From positions 1 to 7,567 of the forward strand of contig JAILFQ010000001.1 in NCBI GenBank assembly GCA_024697505.1: a stretch of DNA of 7,567 nucleotides, in the 5' to 3' direction. Shown in pieces: positions 1 to 7,098 of the stretch. The position numbers and the translations under genes are program-made. The number at the start of each line of letters is the position of its first letter. Positions within the stretch are counted from its first letter, which is position 1. Origin of the DNA: Lachnospiraceae bacterium (GTDB lineage: Bacteria; Bacillota; Clostridia; Lachnospirales; Lachnospiraceae). Under the pieces are notes generated by a model. It did not search any database, was not told the DNA's origin, and worked only from the letters and a program-made list of their open reading frames with translations.

Positions 1-1377
1 CTTGCATATATAGGTGGCGGTTCCAAAGCCTGGGCAAGAGTTTTTATGAAAGACCTTGCTCTTTGCGAAGAACTTGGCGGGGAAATCGCTCTTTATGACA
101 TCGATATTCCTGCTGCACGTTATAACCAGATAATAGGCAATAAGATTAATGAAGACCCAAACTGCCTCTCCAAATGGAACTACGTAGTTTACGAAAAGCT
201 TGAGGATGCTTTAAAAGATGCCGATGTTGTCGCACTCTCCATTCTTCCGGGAACTCTGGATGAAATGGCGGTTGATGTACACGCACCTGAAAAGTACGGT
301 GTTTACCAGTCTGTAGGAGATACGGTCGGTCCCGGCGGTGTTATGAGAGCAATGCGTACGGTGCCTATATATGAGGGTTTTGCAAAAGCAATTAAGGAAA
401 TATGTCCGGATGCTTTTGTTATTAACCTTACAAATCCGATGACAATCTGCACCAAGACTCTTTATGATGTTTTTCCGGAAATAAAAGCAATCGGTTGCTG
501 CCACGAGGTTTTCCATGCAGAGAACTTCTTATGTTGCGTAGCAAAGGAAGAACTTAAGATTTCAAGACCCGACAGACACGAAATCGAAGCCGAGGTTTGC
601 GGTATCAACCACTTTACATGGATAACCAAAGCAAAGTACAAAGACAAAGACCTCTTCTCTCTTCTTCCGGGCTTTGAAGAAAAATTCTTTGAAACCGGCT
701 ACTACGAAGAGAAAGACGACCCATTCGATTTCAAGTCCAATCCTTTTGCCTACGGAAACAAAGTTAAAATGGACCTTTTCAACAGATTTGGCGTACTTGC
801 CGCAGCAGGCGACAGACACCTGGTTGAATTTATGGACAGAAACTGGTACTTAAAAGACAAAGAGACGGTAGAAGACTTCCTTTTCCACCTTACCAGTGTG
901 GATTACAGAAAGAAAGACCGTCAGGAAAAAATAGATAAAACAATGCGTCTTGCAAACGGCACAGAACTTTTCAACCTTAATAAAAGCGACGAGGAGCTTA
1001 TCCATATCATTAAAGCCTACCTCGGAATAAAGCCGCATAAAACAAACGCAAACATTTTAAATGCAGGTCAGGTTCCTTTCCTGCCAATCGGTTCGGTAGT
1101 AGAGACAAATATCCTTTTTGACAAAGGAAGCATTACTCCTATTCCTGCAACAAACCCGCCAGTTATAGTGCAAAACCTTATTTTAAGAAACGCGCTTAAC
1201 ATAGAAGCAACATACCTTGGAATTAAGCACAGAGACCTTAACGAGATATTTGAGGCATTTGCAAACCAGCCTCTTCTCTCCGGCCTTACACTTAAAGATG
1301 CCCGCTCCCTTTTTAATGAAATGATAATGGGAACCAGCATTTGTTTGGATGAGTACTACGACCTTTCAAGTATTTAG
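1..1377 (+). CDS. lplD: GH4 family alpha-galacturonidase (LplD-like), 5' partial
   Basis: The open frame runs from base 1 to a TAG at 1375-1377 (458 visible codons). The Rossmann glycine motif YIGGGS (7-24) lies upstream of the first in-frame ATG at 46, so that ATG is internal. The true start should lie only a few codons before the window, because GH4 proteins begin a few residues before this motif. GH4 enzymes are NAD- and divalent-metal-dependent glycosidases that act by oxidation, elimination and reduction. Visible family motifs are GVYQSVGDTVGPGGV (298-342), NLTNPM (424-441), the active-site CHEV (499-510), GINHFTW (601-621, with the likely metal-binding His at 610-612) and GDRHLVEF (808-831). 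CHEV is the variant I recall as typical of GH4 alpha-galacturonidases, as opposed to CHSV (alpha-galactosidases), CDMP or CNVP (phospho-glycosidases). The uxaB gene in the same operon supports this. No export signal is expected, so it should act in the cytoplasm on short galacturonides. The family call is firm; substrate specificity is inferred. Confidence 0.9.
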   Translation, partial: LAYIGGGSKAWARVFMKDLALCEELGGEIALYDIDIPAARYNQIIGNKINEDPNCLSKWNYVVYEKLEDALKDADVVALSILPGTLDEMAVDVHAPEKYGVYQSVGDTVGPGGVMRAMRTVPIYEGFAKAIKEICPDAFVINLTNPMTICTKTLYDVFPEIKAIGCCHEVFHAENFLCCVAKEELKISRPDRHEIEAEVCGINHFTWITKAKYKDKDLFSLLPGFEEKFFETGYYEEKDDPFDFKSNPFAYGNKVKMDLFNRFGVLAAAGDRHLVEFMDRNWYLKDKETVEDFLFHLTSVDYRKKDRQEKIDKTMRLANGTELFNLNKSDEELIHIIKAYLGIKPHKTNANILNAGQVPFLPIGSVVETNILFDKGSITPIPATNPPVIVQNLILRNALNIEATYLGIKHRDLNEIFEAFANQPLLSGLTLKDARSLFNEMIMGTSICLDEYYDLSSI

Positions 1378-1380
1378 AGG
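1375..1380 (+). promoter_or_regulatory. Ribosome binding site of the AEC carrier gene, overlapping the upstream stop codon
   Basis: TAGAGG contains the stop codon of the GH4 gene and provides an AGAGG-like Shine-Dalgarno sequence 5 nt before the ATG at 1386. The arrangement suggests translational coupling between the two genes. Confidence 0.6.
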
Positions 1381-1385
1381 ATACC

Positions 1386-2378
1386 ATGGGCGATACATTT
1401 TTATTTGCTGCCAATGCAGTATTGCCGATAGTCTTTTTAATGGCTCTCGGTTACTTCCTTAAAAGAATAAACTTTCTTGATAAACCTTTCCTGCTTATGG
1501 GAAACAAACTTGTATTCAGAGTTTTGCTTCCTGTAATGCTATTCTTAAATGTTTATCAGATTGAGGATCTGGGAAGCATAGATTTTTCCTTTGTCCTTTA
1601 CAGTGAAGTCGCACTGCTTGTAATCTTTTTACTTGCTGTACTCTTTACTGTGCCTTATAAAAACAAGCCCGGTACCAGAGGAGTACTTATACAGGCAATG
1701 TTTCGTTCGAACTTTGCACTTATAGGTCTCTCTCTTGCATCATCATTATTTGGAGCAGAGGGCTCCCAGGCGGCAAGCCTCTTGTCTGCCTTCTTTGTAC
1801 CGAGTTTAAATGTACTTGCGGTTATTACCCTTACAATATTCACAGATAATGAAGAAATGGGTAAGCCGGATGCAAAGAAAATCCTTTTGGGTATTGTTAA
1901 AAATCCTCTTATAATAGGCGTTGTCTGCGGCCTTGCAGCTCAGCTTATAAGAAGGCTCTTTGCAAGCATTGGTTTTAATTTCCGACTCTCGGACATAACA
2001 CCGCTCTTCTCTACTCTTAAGAGTCTGAGTGCCTGTGCTACACCTATTGCTCTGGTGGTCCTTGGAGGAAGATTTGAATTTTCCGCTGTAGGAAAGAGAA
2101 TAAAGCCTCTCGTACTTGGAACGGTGCTTCGTTGCATTGTTGTTCCGGTTTTGGCCCTTTCATTTGCATTCTTTGTAATGAAAAATACCAGCGGTGCTCA
2201 TTTTGCAGCCTATGTAGCGGCATTTTCAACACCGGTAGCGGTTTCCAGTGCCATTATGGCCGGTGAAATGGGCGGTGATGATGTGCTTGCCGGACAGCTT
2301 GTTGTATTTACAAGCGTGGTTTCAATATTTACCATGTTTGCCGCCATTGCACTTTTAAGGCTGGCAGGCGTATTTTAA
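1386..2378 (+). CDS. AEC (auxin efflux carrier) family transporter
   Basis: This 330-residue, very hydrophobic protein has about ten membrane segments (roughly residues 5-24, 38-57, 68-90, 103-121, 126-151, 165-186, 210-228, 237-263, 271-291 and 303-328). AEC features are visible: the Arg-Ser-Asn of FRSNFALIG (106-114), ATPIALVVLGG (218-228) and the late FSTPVAVSSAIMAGE segment (280-294) followed by a Gly/Asp-containing loop and a Ser/Thr-rich last helix. The length is normal for bacterial members, which are secondary carriers often annotated as malate or other organic-anion permeases. The gene starts 8 nt after the GH4 stop, so co-transcription is very likely. From its position between galacturonate enzymes, it may move a uronate, an altronate-type acid or a fermentation acid. 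The sequence does not show the substrate or the direction of transport. Confidence 0.85.
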   Translation: MGDTFLFAANAVLPIVFLMALGYFLKRINFLDKPFLLMGNKLVFRVLLPVMLFLNVYQIEDLGSIDFSFVLYSEVALLVIFLLAVLFTVPYKNKPGTRGVLIQAMFRSNFALIGLSLASSLFGAEGSQAASLLSAFFVPSLNVLAVITLTIFTDNEEMGKPDAKKILLGIVKNPLIIGVVCGLAAQLIRRLFASIGFNFRLSDITPLFSTLKSLSACATPIALVVLGGRFEFSAVGKRIKPLVLGTVLRCIVVPVLALSFAFFVMKNTSGAHFAAYVAAFSTPVAVSSAIMAGEMGGDDVLAGQLVVFTSVVSIFTMFAAIALLRLAGVF

Positions 2379-2390
2379 AACGGTTATTCT

Positions 2391-2403
2391 TGTGTAAAAC
2401 ACA
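2391..2403. repeat. Short inverted repeat in the 52-nt gap before the ABC ATPase gene
   Basis: TGTGT-AAA-ACACA is a perfect 5-bp inverted repeat with a 3-nt centre. It lies just after the AEC stop codon and 14 nt before the next Shine-Dalgarno sequence. It could be a small operator or simply chance in an A/T-rich spacer. It has no following T-run, so it is not a terminator. Confidence 0.25.
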
Positions 2404-2416
2404 TAAACATATACAT

Positions 2417-2423
2417 AAAGGAG
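2417..2423 (+). promoter_or_regulatory. Ribosome binding site of the ABC ATPase gene
   Basis: AAAGGAG is a near-consensus Shine-Dalgarno sequence 7 nt before the ATG at 2431. It is the strongest site in this operon and fixes the start codon. Confidence 0.8.
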
Positions 2424-2430
2424 AAAACGA

Positions 2431-3540
2431 ATGTCTTATCTGTCACTGAAAGATATAATCAAAATATATCCTAACGGATTCCATGCGGTTCACAACTTCA
2501 ACCTTGACGTGGAAAAGGGCGAATTTATAGTGTTTGTAGGCCCATCCGGTTGTGGAAAGTCCACTACTCTTAGAATGATAGCCGGACTTGAAAATATTAG
2601 TAAAGGAGATCTCTTCATAAACGATGTCCGCGCAAATGACAAGGGCCCTCGTGAAAGAGAAATAGCCATGGTTTTCCAGAGCTACGCTCTTTATCCTCAG
2701 ATGTCTGTTTATGATAACCTTGCATTTGGTCTCACACTTCAGGGCGTAGATGAAGATGTTATTGAAGAAAGAGTTTTAAAGACCGCCAAGATCCTTGGTC
2801 TTACAGACTATTTGGACAGAAAGCCTCGTGCTCTCTCCGGCGGACAAAGACAGCGTGTTGCCGTTGGACGTGCCATCATTAGAAAAGTTGGCGTTTTCCT
2901 TATGGACGAACCTCTTTCAAACCTTGATGCCAAGCAGAGAGTTACCATGCGTTCCGAAATCACACAGATCCACCGTGAAACCGGCGCAACCACAATATAT
3001 GTTACTCATGACCAGACCGAAGCCATGACCATGGCCGACAGGATCGTTGTTATGAAGGATGGTTATATTCAGCAGATCGGTACTCCTTACGACCTTTACT
3101 TTAAACCGGTTAACATGTTTGTTGCAGGCTTTATAGGAGAACCGCCTATGAACCTCTTAAGAACAAAGCTTGAAGGCTCTTGTGTAACAATAGGAACAAA
3201 CAAACTGGATCTTACAAAGATTATTGATGCAGCCACTCTTAAGAAATACGACGGAAAAGAGCTTGTATTCGGTTTCCGTCCTGAAGCAGTTAAGCTTGAA
3301 AACGAAGAAAACAACGACCCGTCATATGAAATCTCCTGCACTTCCGAACTTACAGAATTACTTGGAGACAACACAAATGTTTATGTAAACATTGAGGGCG
3401 TACAGGCAATACTTAAAATTGACCCGCACGATACCCCTGAAACGGATATAGACATTAAATTCTATATTCCATATAAAAATGTTTATCTCTTCGACAAAGA
3501 AAGCGAAGAGGTTATACCGACGCAGTTTAGCGTTAAATAG
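2431..3540 (+). CDS. msmK: Sugar ABC transporter ATP-binding protein, MalK/MsmK/UgpC type
   Basis: This 369-residue ATPase is full length for the CUT1 carbohydrate importer family. Motifs in order are Walker A GPSGCGKST (37-45), the Q-loop glutamine (83, in FQSYALYP), signature LSGGQ (135-139), Walker B FLMDEP (156-161), the D-loop SNLDA (163-167) and the switch His193 in YVTHDQTEAMT. A C-terminal TOBE/MalK-type regulatory region from about residue 235 contains FGFRPE (280-285). The protein would work on the cytoplasmic face as a homodimer with two permease subunits. None is encoded here, nor is a solute-binding protein. In Bacillota a single MsmK-type ATPase commonly energises several sugar importers, so it may serve an oligogalacturonide or arabino-oligosaccharide importer located elsewhere. 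Minor oddity: Gln169 occupies the position after LDAK where a Leu is usual. Family assignment is certain; partner and substrate are not. Confidence 0.93.
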   Translation: MSYLSLKDIIKIYPNGFHAVHNFNLDVEKGEFIVFVGPSGCGKSTTLRMIAGLENISKGDLFINDVRANDKGPREREIAMVFQSYALYPQMSVYDNLAFGLTLQGVDEDVIEERVLKTAKILGLTDYLDRKPRALSGGQRQRVAVGRAIIRKVGVFLMDEPLSNLDAKQRVTMRSEITQIHRETGATTIYVTHDQTEAMTMADRIVVMKDGYIQQIGTPYDLYFKPVNMFVAGFIGEPPMNLLRTKLEGSCVTIGTNKLDLTKIIDAATLKKYDGKELVFGFRPEAVKLENEENNDPSYEISCTSELTELLGDNTNVYVNIEGVQAILKIDPHDTPETDIDIKFYIPYKNVYLFDKESEEVIPTQFSVK

Positions 3541-3546
3541 AAAGGA
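3541..3546 (+). promoter_or_regulatory. Ribosome binding site of uxaB
   Basis: AAAGGA directly follows the stop codon of the ABC ATPase gene and sits 9 nt before the uxaB ATG at 3556. The 15-nt intergenic gap leaves no room for a promoter, which supports co-transcription. Confidence 0.7.
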
Positions 3547-3555
3547 TAGTGCATT

Positions 3556-4998
3556 ATGAAAGAATTAAATGCTAAGAATTACGAAAAGAAAGACCGCCCT
3601 ATCAAGATCATGCAGTTTGGTGAAGGAAACTTCCTCCGCGCGTTCGTAGAGTGGATTTTACAGGACCTTAACGATAAGGGGGCCATCAACTCAAATGTTG
3701 TTGTGGTACAGCCTATGCCTGTAGGACGTGTTGAGAACCTTGCCCAGGCAGACGGCCTTTACACTCTTTGCCTTGAAGGCATAGATAAGGGTGAAAAGAT
3801 TCAGTCCCGTCAGATCATTGATGTTTTAGGCGATTTTATCAATCCTTTCACACAGTATGATAAATATCTCTCCTACGCTCACTCAAAGGACCTTGAAGTT
3901 ATTATTTCCAACACTACGGAAGCAGGTATTGCTCTTGACGAAAACGATACAGATTTTACCGTATGTCCTAAGAGCTTCCCCGGCAAGATTCTTGCCTTCT
4001 TAAAAGAGCGTTACGACTTCTTTAAGGGCAGCAAGGAGGCAGGTCTTGCAATTATCCCTTGTGAGCTTATAGACCACAACGGAGCCGAGCTTAAGAGAGT
4101 TTTAAACGAACTCGCAAAGATCAAGGGTTACGACGAAGCATTCATTAACTGGATGAACAACGATAACCACTATACAGAAACCCTCGTAGACAGAATTGTA
4201 CCGGGCTATCCTCGTGACAATGCTGCTGCGATCTGTGAAGAAACGGGCTTTAACGACAATAACATTGTTAAGGCAGAGATCTTCCACCTCTGGGTTCTTA
4301 AGAAGGAGCCTTTTGTACAGGCTAAACTTCCTGCAGATTCCACAGGACTTAATGTTATATTCGCAGACGATATCACTCCTTACAAACAGCGTAAGGTTAA
4401 GATCCTTAACGGTTCTCATACAGGTATGGTTCCTATTGCATACCTTGCGGGAATCGATACAGTACGCGAAAGCGTTGAGGACGGAGATGTTGGAGAATTC
4501 GTACATCAGCTTATTTATGATGTTGTAAACCCGACAATCAACCTTCCTGCAGACCAGATGAAGGCTTTTGCAGACAGTGTTGTTGAAAGATTTAAGAACC
4601 CGTACATTCGCCACGAGCTTATGTCCATAGCTCTTAACTCCACAACAAAGTTTAAAACAAGACTTCTTCCGTCTTACAACGATTCTGTAAACAATCTTCA
4701 TAAGCTTCCAAAGCACATACTCTTCTCTTTTGCATCTCTTGTTACCTTCTACCGCGGTAAGAGAGGAAATGAGGACATTGCACTTAATGATGCACCGGAA
4801 TATATAGATTTCTGGAAGAAGCTCTGGAATGACCACACAGGCGATTATAAGGCCATTGCAAAAATCGCTCTTGGTAATGAAAGCCTTTGGGAGCAGAACC
4901 TTGCAACAGATGAAAATGTTGAGCTTGTAGGTTCTTACTTAAAAGATATTGCAGAACTTGGTGAAAGAGGCGCTCTTAAGAAGTTCCTCGGAAGATAA
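3556..4998 (+). CDS. uxaB: Tagaturonate reductase (altronate oxidoreductase) UxaB
   Basis: This 480-residue protein belongs to the polyol-specific long-chain dehydrogenase/mannitol dehydrogenase family and is close in length to the E. coli enzyme. An N-terminal Rossmann region carries FGEGNFLRAF (21-30), the form of the nucleotide-binding motif typical of UxaB and UxuB. The second domain has the family's catalytic pattern KxxxxNxxH as Lys280, Asn285 and His288, in KVKILNGSHTGM. The reaction is NADH-dependent reduction of D-tagaturonate to D-altronate, the second step of the bacterial galacturonate isomerase pathway, in the cytoplasm. The segment around IIPCELIDHNG and the overall pattern fit UxaB better than UxuB or mannitol dehydrogenase, and the GH4 galacturonidase upstream agrees. 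It is the last gene of the operon, followed by a strong terminator. UxaC, UxaA and the KDG enzymes are not in this window. Confidence 0.92.
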   Translation: MKELNAKNYEKKDRPIKIMQFGEGNFLRAFVEWILQDLNDKGAINSNVVVVQPMPVGRVENLAQADGLYTLCLEGIDKGEKIQSRQIIDVLGDFINPFTQYDKYLSYAHSKDLEVIISNTTEAGIALDENDTDFTVCPKSFPGKILAFLKERYDFFKGSKEAGLAIIPCELIDHNGAELKRVLNELAKIKGYDEAFINWMNNDNHYTETLVDRIVPGYPRDNAAAICEETGFNDNNIVKAEIFHLWVLKKEPFVQAKLPADSTGLNVIFADDITPYKQRKVKILNGSHTGMVPIAYLAGIDTVRESVEDGDVGEFVHQLIYDVVNPTINLPADQMKAFADSVVERFKNPYIRHELMSIALNSTTKFKTRLLPSYNDSVNNLHKLPKHILFSFASLVTFYRGKRGNEDIALNDAPEYIDFWKKLWNDHTGDYKAIAKIALGNESLWEQNLATDENVELVGSYLKDIAELGERGALKKFLGR

Positions 4999-5039
4999 TT
5001 TTAATCAGCTTATGTTCTCCTTATTGACTTCATACATCG

Positions 5040-5073
5040 AAAAGAGGTTGTGACTTTGTCACAACCCCTTTTT
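5040..5073. terminator. Bidirectional hairpin terminator between convergent genes
   Basis: A perfect 9-bp stem (GGTTGTGAC 5046-5054 with GTCACAACC 5058-5066) closes a TTT loop. Beyond one A/C mismatch it extends through a G-C pair and an A-run paired with the T-run. On the + strand it is followed by TTTTT (5069-5073) and a T-rich tract, a classic intrinsic terminator for uxaB. On the - strand the flanking A-run (5040-5043) gives TTTT, so it can also stop transcripts of the arabinanase gene ending at 5106. Confidence 0.9.
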
Positions 5074-5105
5074 ATTTCTTCTTTCTTTTTTCTTCTTATT
5101 TCTCT

Positions 5106-7076
5106 TTACTTAACGGTTTTACTTCCCCACAAGGTAATCTGGTCTGTATCTCCAAGTACGGTAAATACTGTGGTTTCAACCTTATAGTTTTCAACATTCA
5201 TTTTAAGTGCCACACCCTTATAAAGTTCTTCCCCGATTGTAATATGGAAATAAGATGTTCCGCTTACACATTCAAAACTTCCTATCTTCTCTCCCGCTGC
5301 GTCTGTAACACTTCCGTCGGTGTTAAGATTAATAACCTCCGTCTTGTTGCTTTCATAATTCTTGTAGTTTAAAGCAAGCTCATGAGTTATTATCTCATAC
5401 TCACCTGCAAGGTTTTCCGCCGTATTGTCTCCGGCATTTAACGTCTCTCCGTCAGTTGCGTAAGGAGCAGCAACCAGCCATCCGTCCTCATTTGTAAAGA
5501 GCTGATGTACCTTTACAAAATGGCCTTCGCTTCCGTTGGAAGTCCTTGTATGGAAGACAAGATATGCTTTACCGTCGCTGTCCACAAAGGCTGAGTTATG
5601 GCCCTGGGCAACCTGAGCGTAGGTCATGTTTCTCCACTTATAAGAGCCAAAAATCCTTATACCCCTGCTATCATTAAAGTTTTGTATGTATTTATCATAA
5701 TATGCCGTATTGCCAAGCGCATCAACATAGTTTCCGTCCGGTCTTTCACTTCTGAAATACCTCATATTGTAGCCTGCTGCCGCCTCAAGACCGCCGTAGG
5801 AAATAAAGAGGTAATAATAATCTCCTATCTTTTGAATGTAGGAACCTTCTCCGGAAACATACTTTCCGCCTGCTATCTTTTTTCCGAAATAAGCGTCCGA
5901 ATGATCATTTGTTGCATAGCTTACGCTGTAATCTCTAAGCCCGGTCTTCTCGTCCAGTTCAATAATAAAAATACCGCCGGACCAGGAACCATAAGACATC
6001 CAAAGTTTACCTTCATCATCATAAAAGACACAAGGATCGATAACATTAGGGTACTCATCTCCCCACTTTCTGTTAACAACACCGTTTGTTACATATCTTT
6101 GAGGGATAGTCTTTTCTCCCGTAACTTTTTCCACATCGGTTAAAGAATAGGTTTCCTCTGTAAAGCCACCGTAAATAACACTTCCCGCATAGTCGTAAGG
6201 GCCTTCTGCCTTATCTGCGGTAAGAAGTACTATATTTGAAACCCAGTCGTCTCCGTTTGCGGAAAGGTACATACAGTACTTTCCCATAGCTTCGTTGTAG
6301 ATAACATCCGGTGCCCAAAGATAGCCGTACCAGGAACCGGAATCCCTGTTCCACTCTCTTATTTTCTCTATAACCTCACTTGTAAATGATGCCCTGAAAG
6401 CCGATTCTTTAGAAACCCAGTTTCTAAGATCCTCTGAAATTCCCATTCCCAGGTGAGTTCCGAATACATAATAACTTCCGTCTTTATCCACAAATATTGA
6501 AGGATCGTGGCAGGTAACGGTTTTTGCATTATTTTTGGCAGAGCTTGAAAAATCTGTCGGATTCTGATACATGGCAAATTCAAAAGTAAACTTAAGACTT
6601 ACATCGCATCCATTGTACTTAATGCTTGTATAAGGTTTAACGGTAACAACCCCCGCATCATTTGAAGAAGGCTTTTTTGTCTCTCCGAAAGTATTGTTCT
6701 TAAGACTTGCTCCTTCTTTTATCTTTTCCGGATCCCCGCTAAGACTTCCCGTAATTGTAAATGATTTTCCGCAGTCTATAACATCATAACCATTGTTAAA
6801 CTCTTCACCCTCCGCAAAAGAAAGTCCGTCGGAAAGAAGGTAGGAAAAACTTCCCTTAGCAATTCTCCAGTAAGATCTCTTGTTCTCTATATTAATGGTA
6901 AAAGTAATACTTTCACCTGCTTTGTATTCGCTTTTATCGGTAGAAAATGATACTTCCACCCCGTCCTCACTGTATGTCTTTGTTAAATCCTCTGCCTCGC
7001 CCTGTTTTTCGCAGGCGCAGAGAAAAGTAAATATGATTACCACACATATTAATTTGAAAAAATGTTCTTTTTTCAT
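5106..7076 (-). CDS. Surface lipoprotein GH43 glycosidase, probable endo-1,5-alpha-L-arabinanase
   Basis: I place the start at the ATG at 7076-7074 (656 residues) rather than the upstream ATG at 7088, because the GGAG Shine-Dalgarno sequence lies between them and gives a clean MKK signal peptide. That peptide ends in a lipobox-like Leu-Cys-Ala-Cys, with Cys22 the likely lipidated residue. Residues about 41-167 look like an Ig-like beta-sandwich (alternating strands, segment YKAGESITFTINIEN). A GH43 five-bladed propeller follows, with the three acidic residues Asp191 (HDPSIF), Asp347 (NVIDPCVF) and Glu410 (SGEGSYIQK), plus WAPDVIY around 254-260 and GHNSAF near the end. Residues about 557-656 resemble the C-terminal beta-barrel domain of AbnB-type arabinanases. 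Anchored outside the membrane, it would cut arabinan side chains of pectin. It is convergent with uxaB. Another GH43 specificity remains possible; the family call is firm. Confidence 0.88.
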   Translation of the reverse strand: MKKEHFFKLICVVIIFTFLCACEKQGEAEDLTKTYSEDGVEVSFSTDKSEYKAGESITFTINIENKRSYWRIAKGSFSYLLSDGLSFAEGEEFNNGYDVIDCGKSFTITGSLSGDPEKIKEGASLKNNTFGETKKPSSNDAGVVTVKPYTSIKYNGCDVSLKFTFEFAMYQNPTDFSSSAKNNAKTVTCHDPSIFVDKDGSYYVFGTHLGMGISEDLRNWVSKESAFRASFTSEVIEKIREWNRDSGSWYGYLWAPDVIYNEAMGKYCMYLSANGDDWVSNIVLLTADKAEGPYDYAGSVIYGGFTEETYSLTDVEKVTGEKTIPQRYVTNGVVNRKWGDEYPNVIDPCVFYDDEGKLWMSYGSWSGGIFIIELDEKTGLRDYSVSYATNDHSDAYFGKKIAGGKYVSGEGSYIQKIGDYYYLFISYGGLEAAAGYNMRYFRSERPDGNYVDALGNTAYYDKYIQNFNDSRGIRIFGSYKWRNMTYAQVAQGHNSAFVDSDGKAYLVFHTRTSNGSEGHFVKVHQLFTNEDGWLVAAPYATDGETLNAGDNTAENLAGEYEIITHELALNYKNYESNKTEVINLNTDGSVTDAAGEKIGSFECVSGTSYFHITIGEELYKGVALKMNVENYKVETTVFTVLGDTDQITLWGSKTVK

Positions 7077-7082
7077 AGAATT

Positions 7083-7086
7083 CTCC
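7083..7086 (-). promoter_or_regulatory. Ribosome binding site deciding the start of the GH43 lipoprotein
   Basis: On the - strand the sequence reads ATGGAGAATTCTATGAAA. GGAG lies 6 nt before the second ATG (7076), ideal spacing, whereas nothing resembling a Shine-Dalgarno sequence precedes the first ATG (7088). This supports the shorter product. Confidence 0.75.
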
Positions 7087-7098
7087 ATTTTTAAAATT

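Noticed and set aside
46..48. ATG at 46 as start of the GH4 gene
   Set aside because: The same frame is open back to base 1 and encodes the essential YIGGGS dinucleotide-binding motif upstream of this ATG, so it is an internal Met and the gene is 5' truncated by the window.
2384..2415. Possible sigma-70 promoter before the ABC ATPase gene (TTATTC or TTGTGT with TATACA)
   Set aside because: The spacers are about 20 or 14 nt rather than 17, and the -10-like box almost abuts the ribosome binding site, leaving no normal transcript start.
4102..4836. 244-codon open frame on the - strand inside uxaB
   Set aside because: It lies fully antisense to a gene with clear catalytic motifs. Its product is Cys/Val/Arg-rich with no recognisable domain, and I see no reason to treat it as more than a shadow of the coding strand.
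5598..6143. 181-codon open frame on the + strand inside the GH43 gene
   Set aside because: It is antisense to the conserved catalytic propeller, its composition matches a reverse-complement shadow, and it shows no domain motif.
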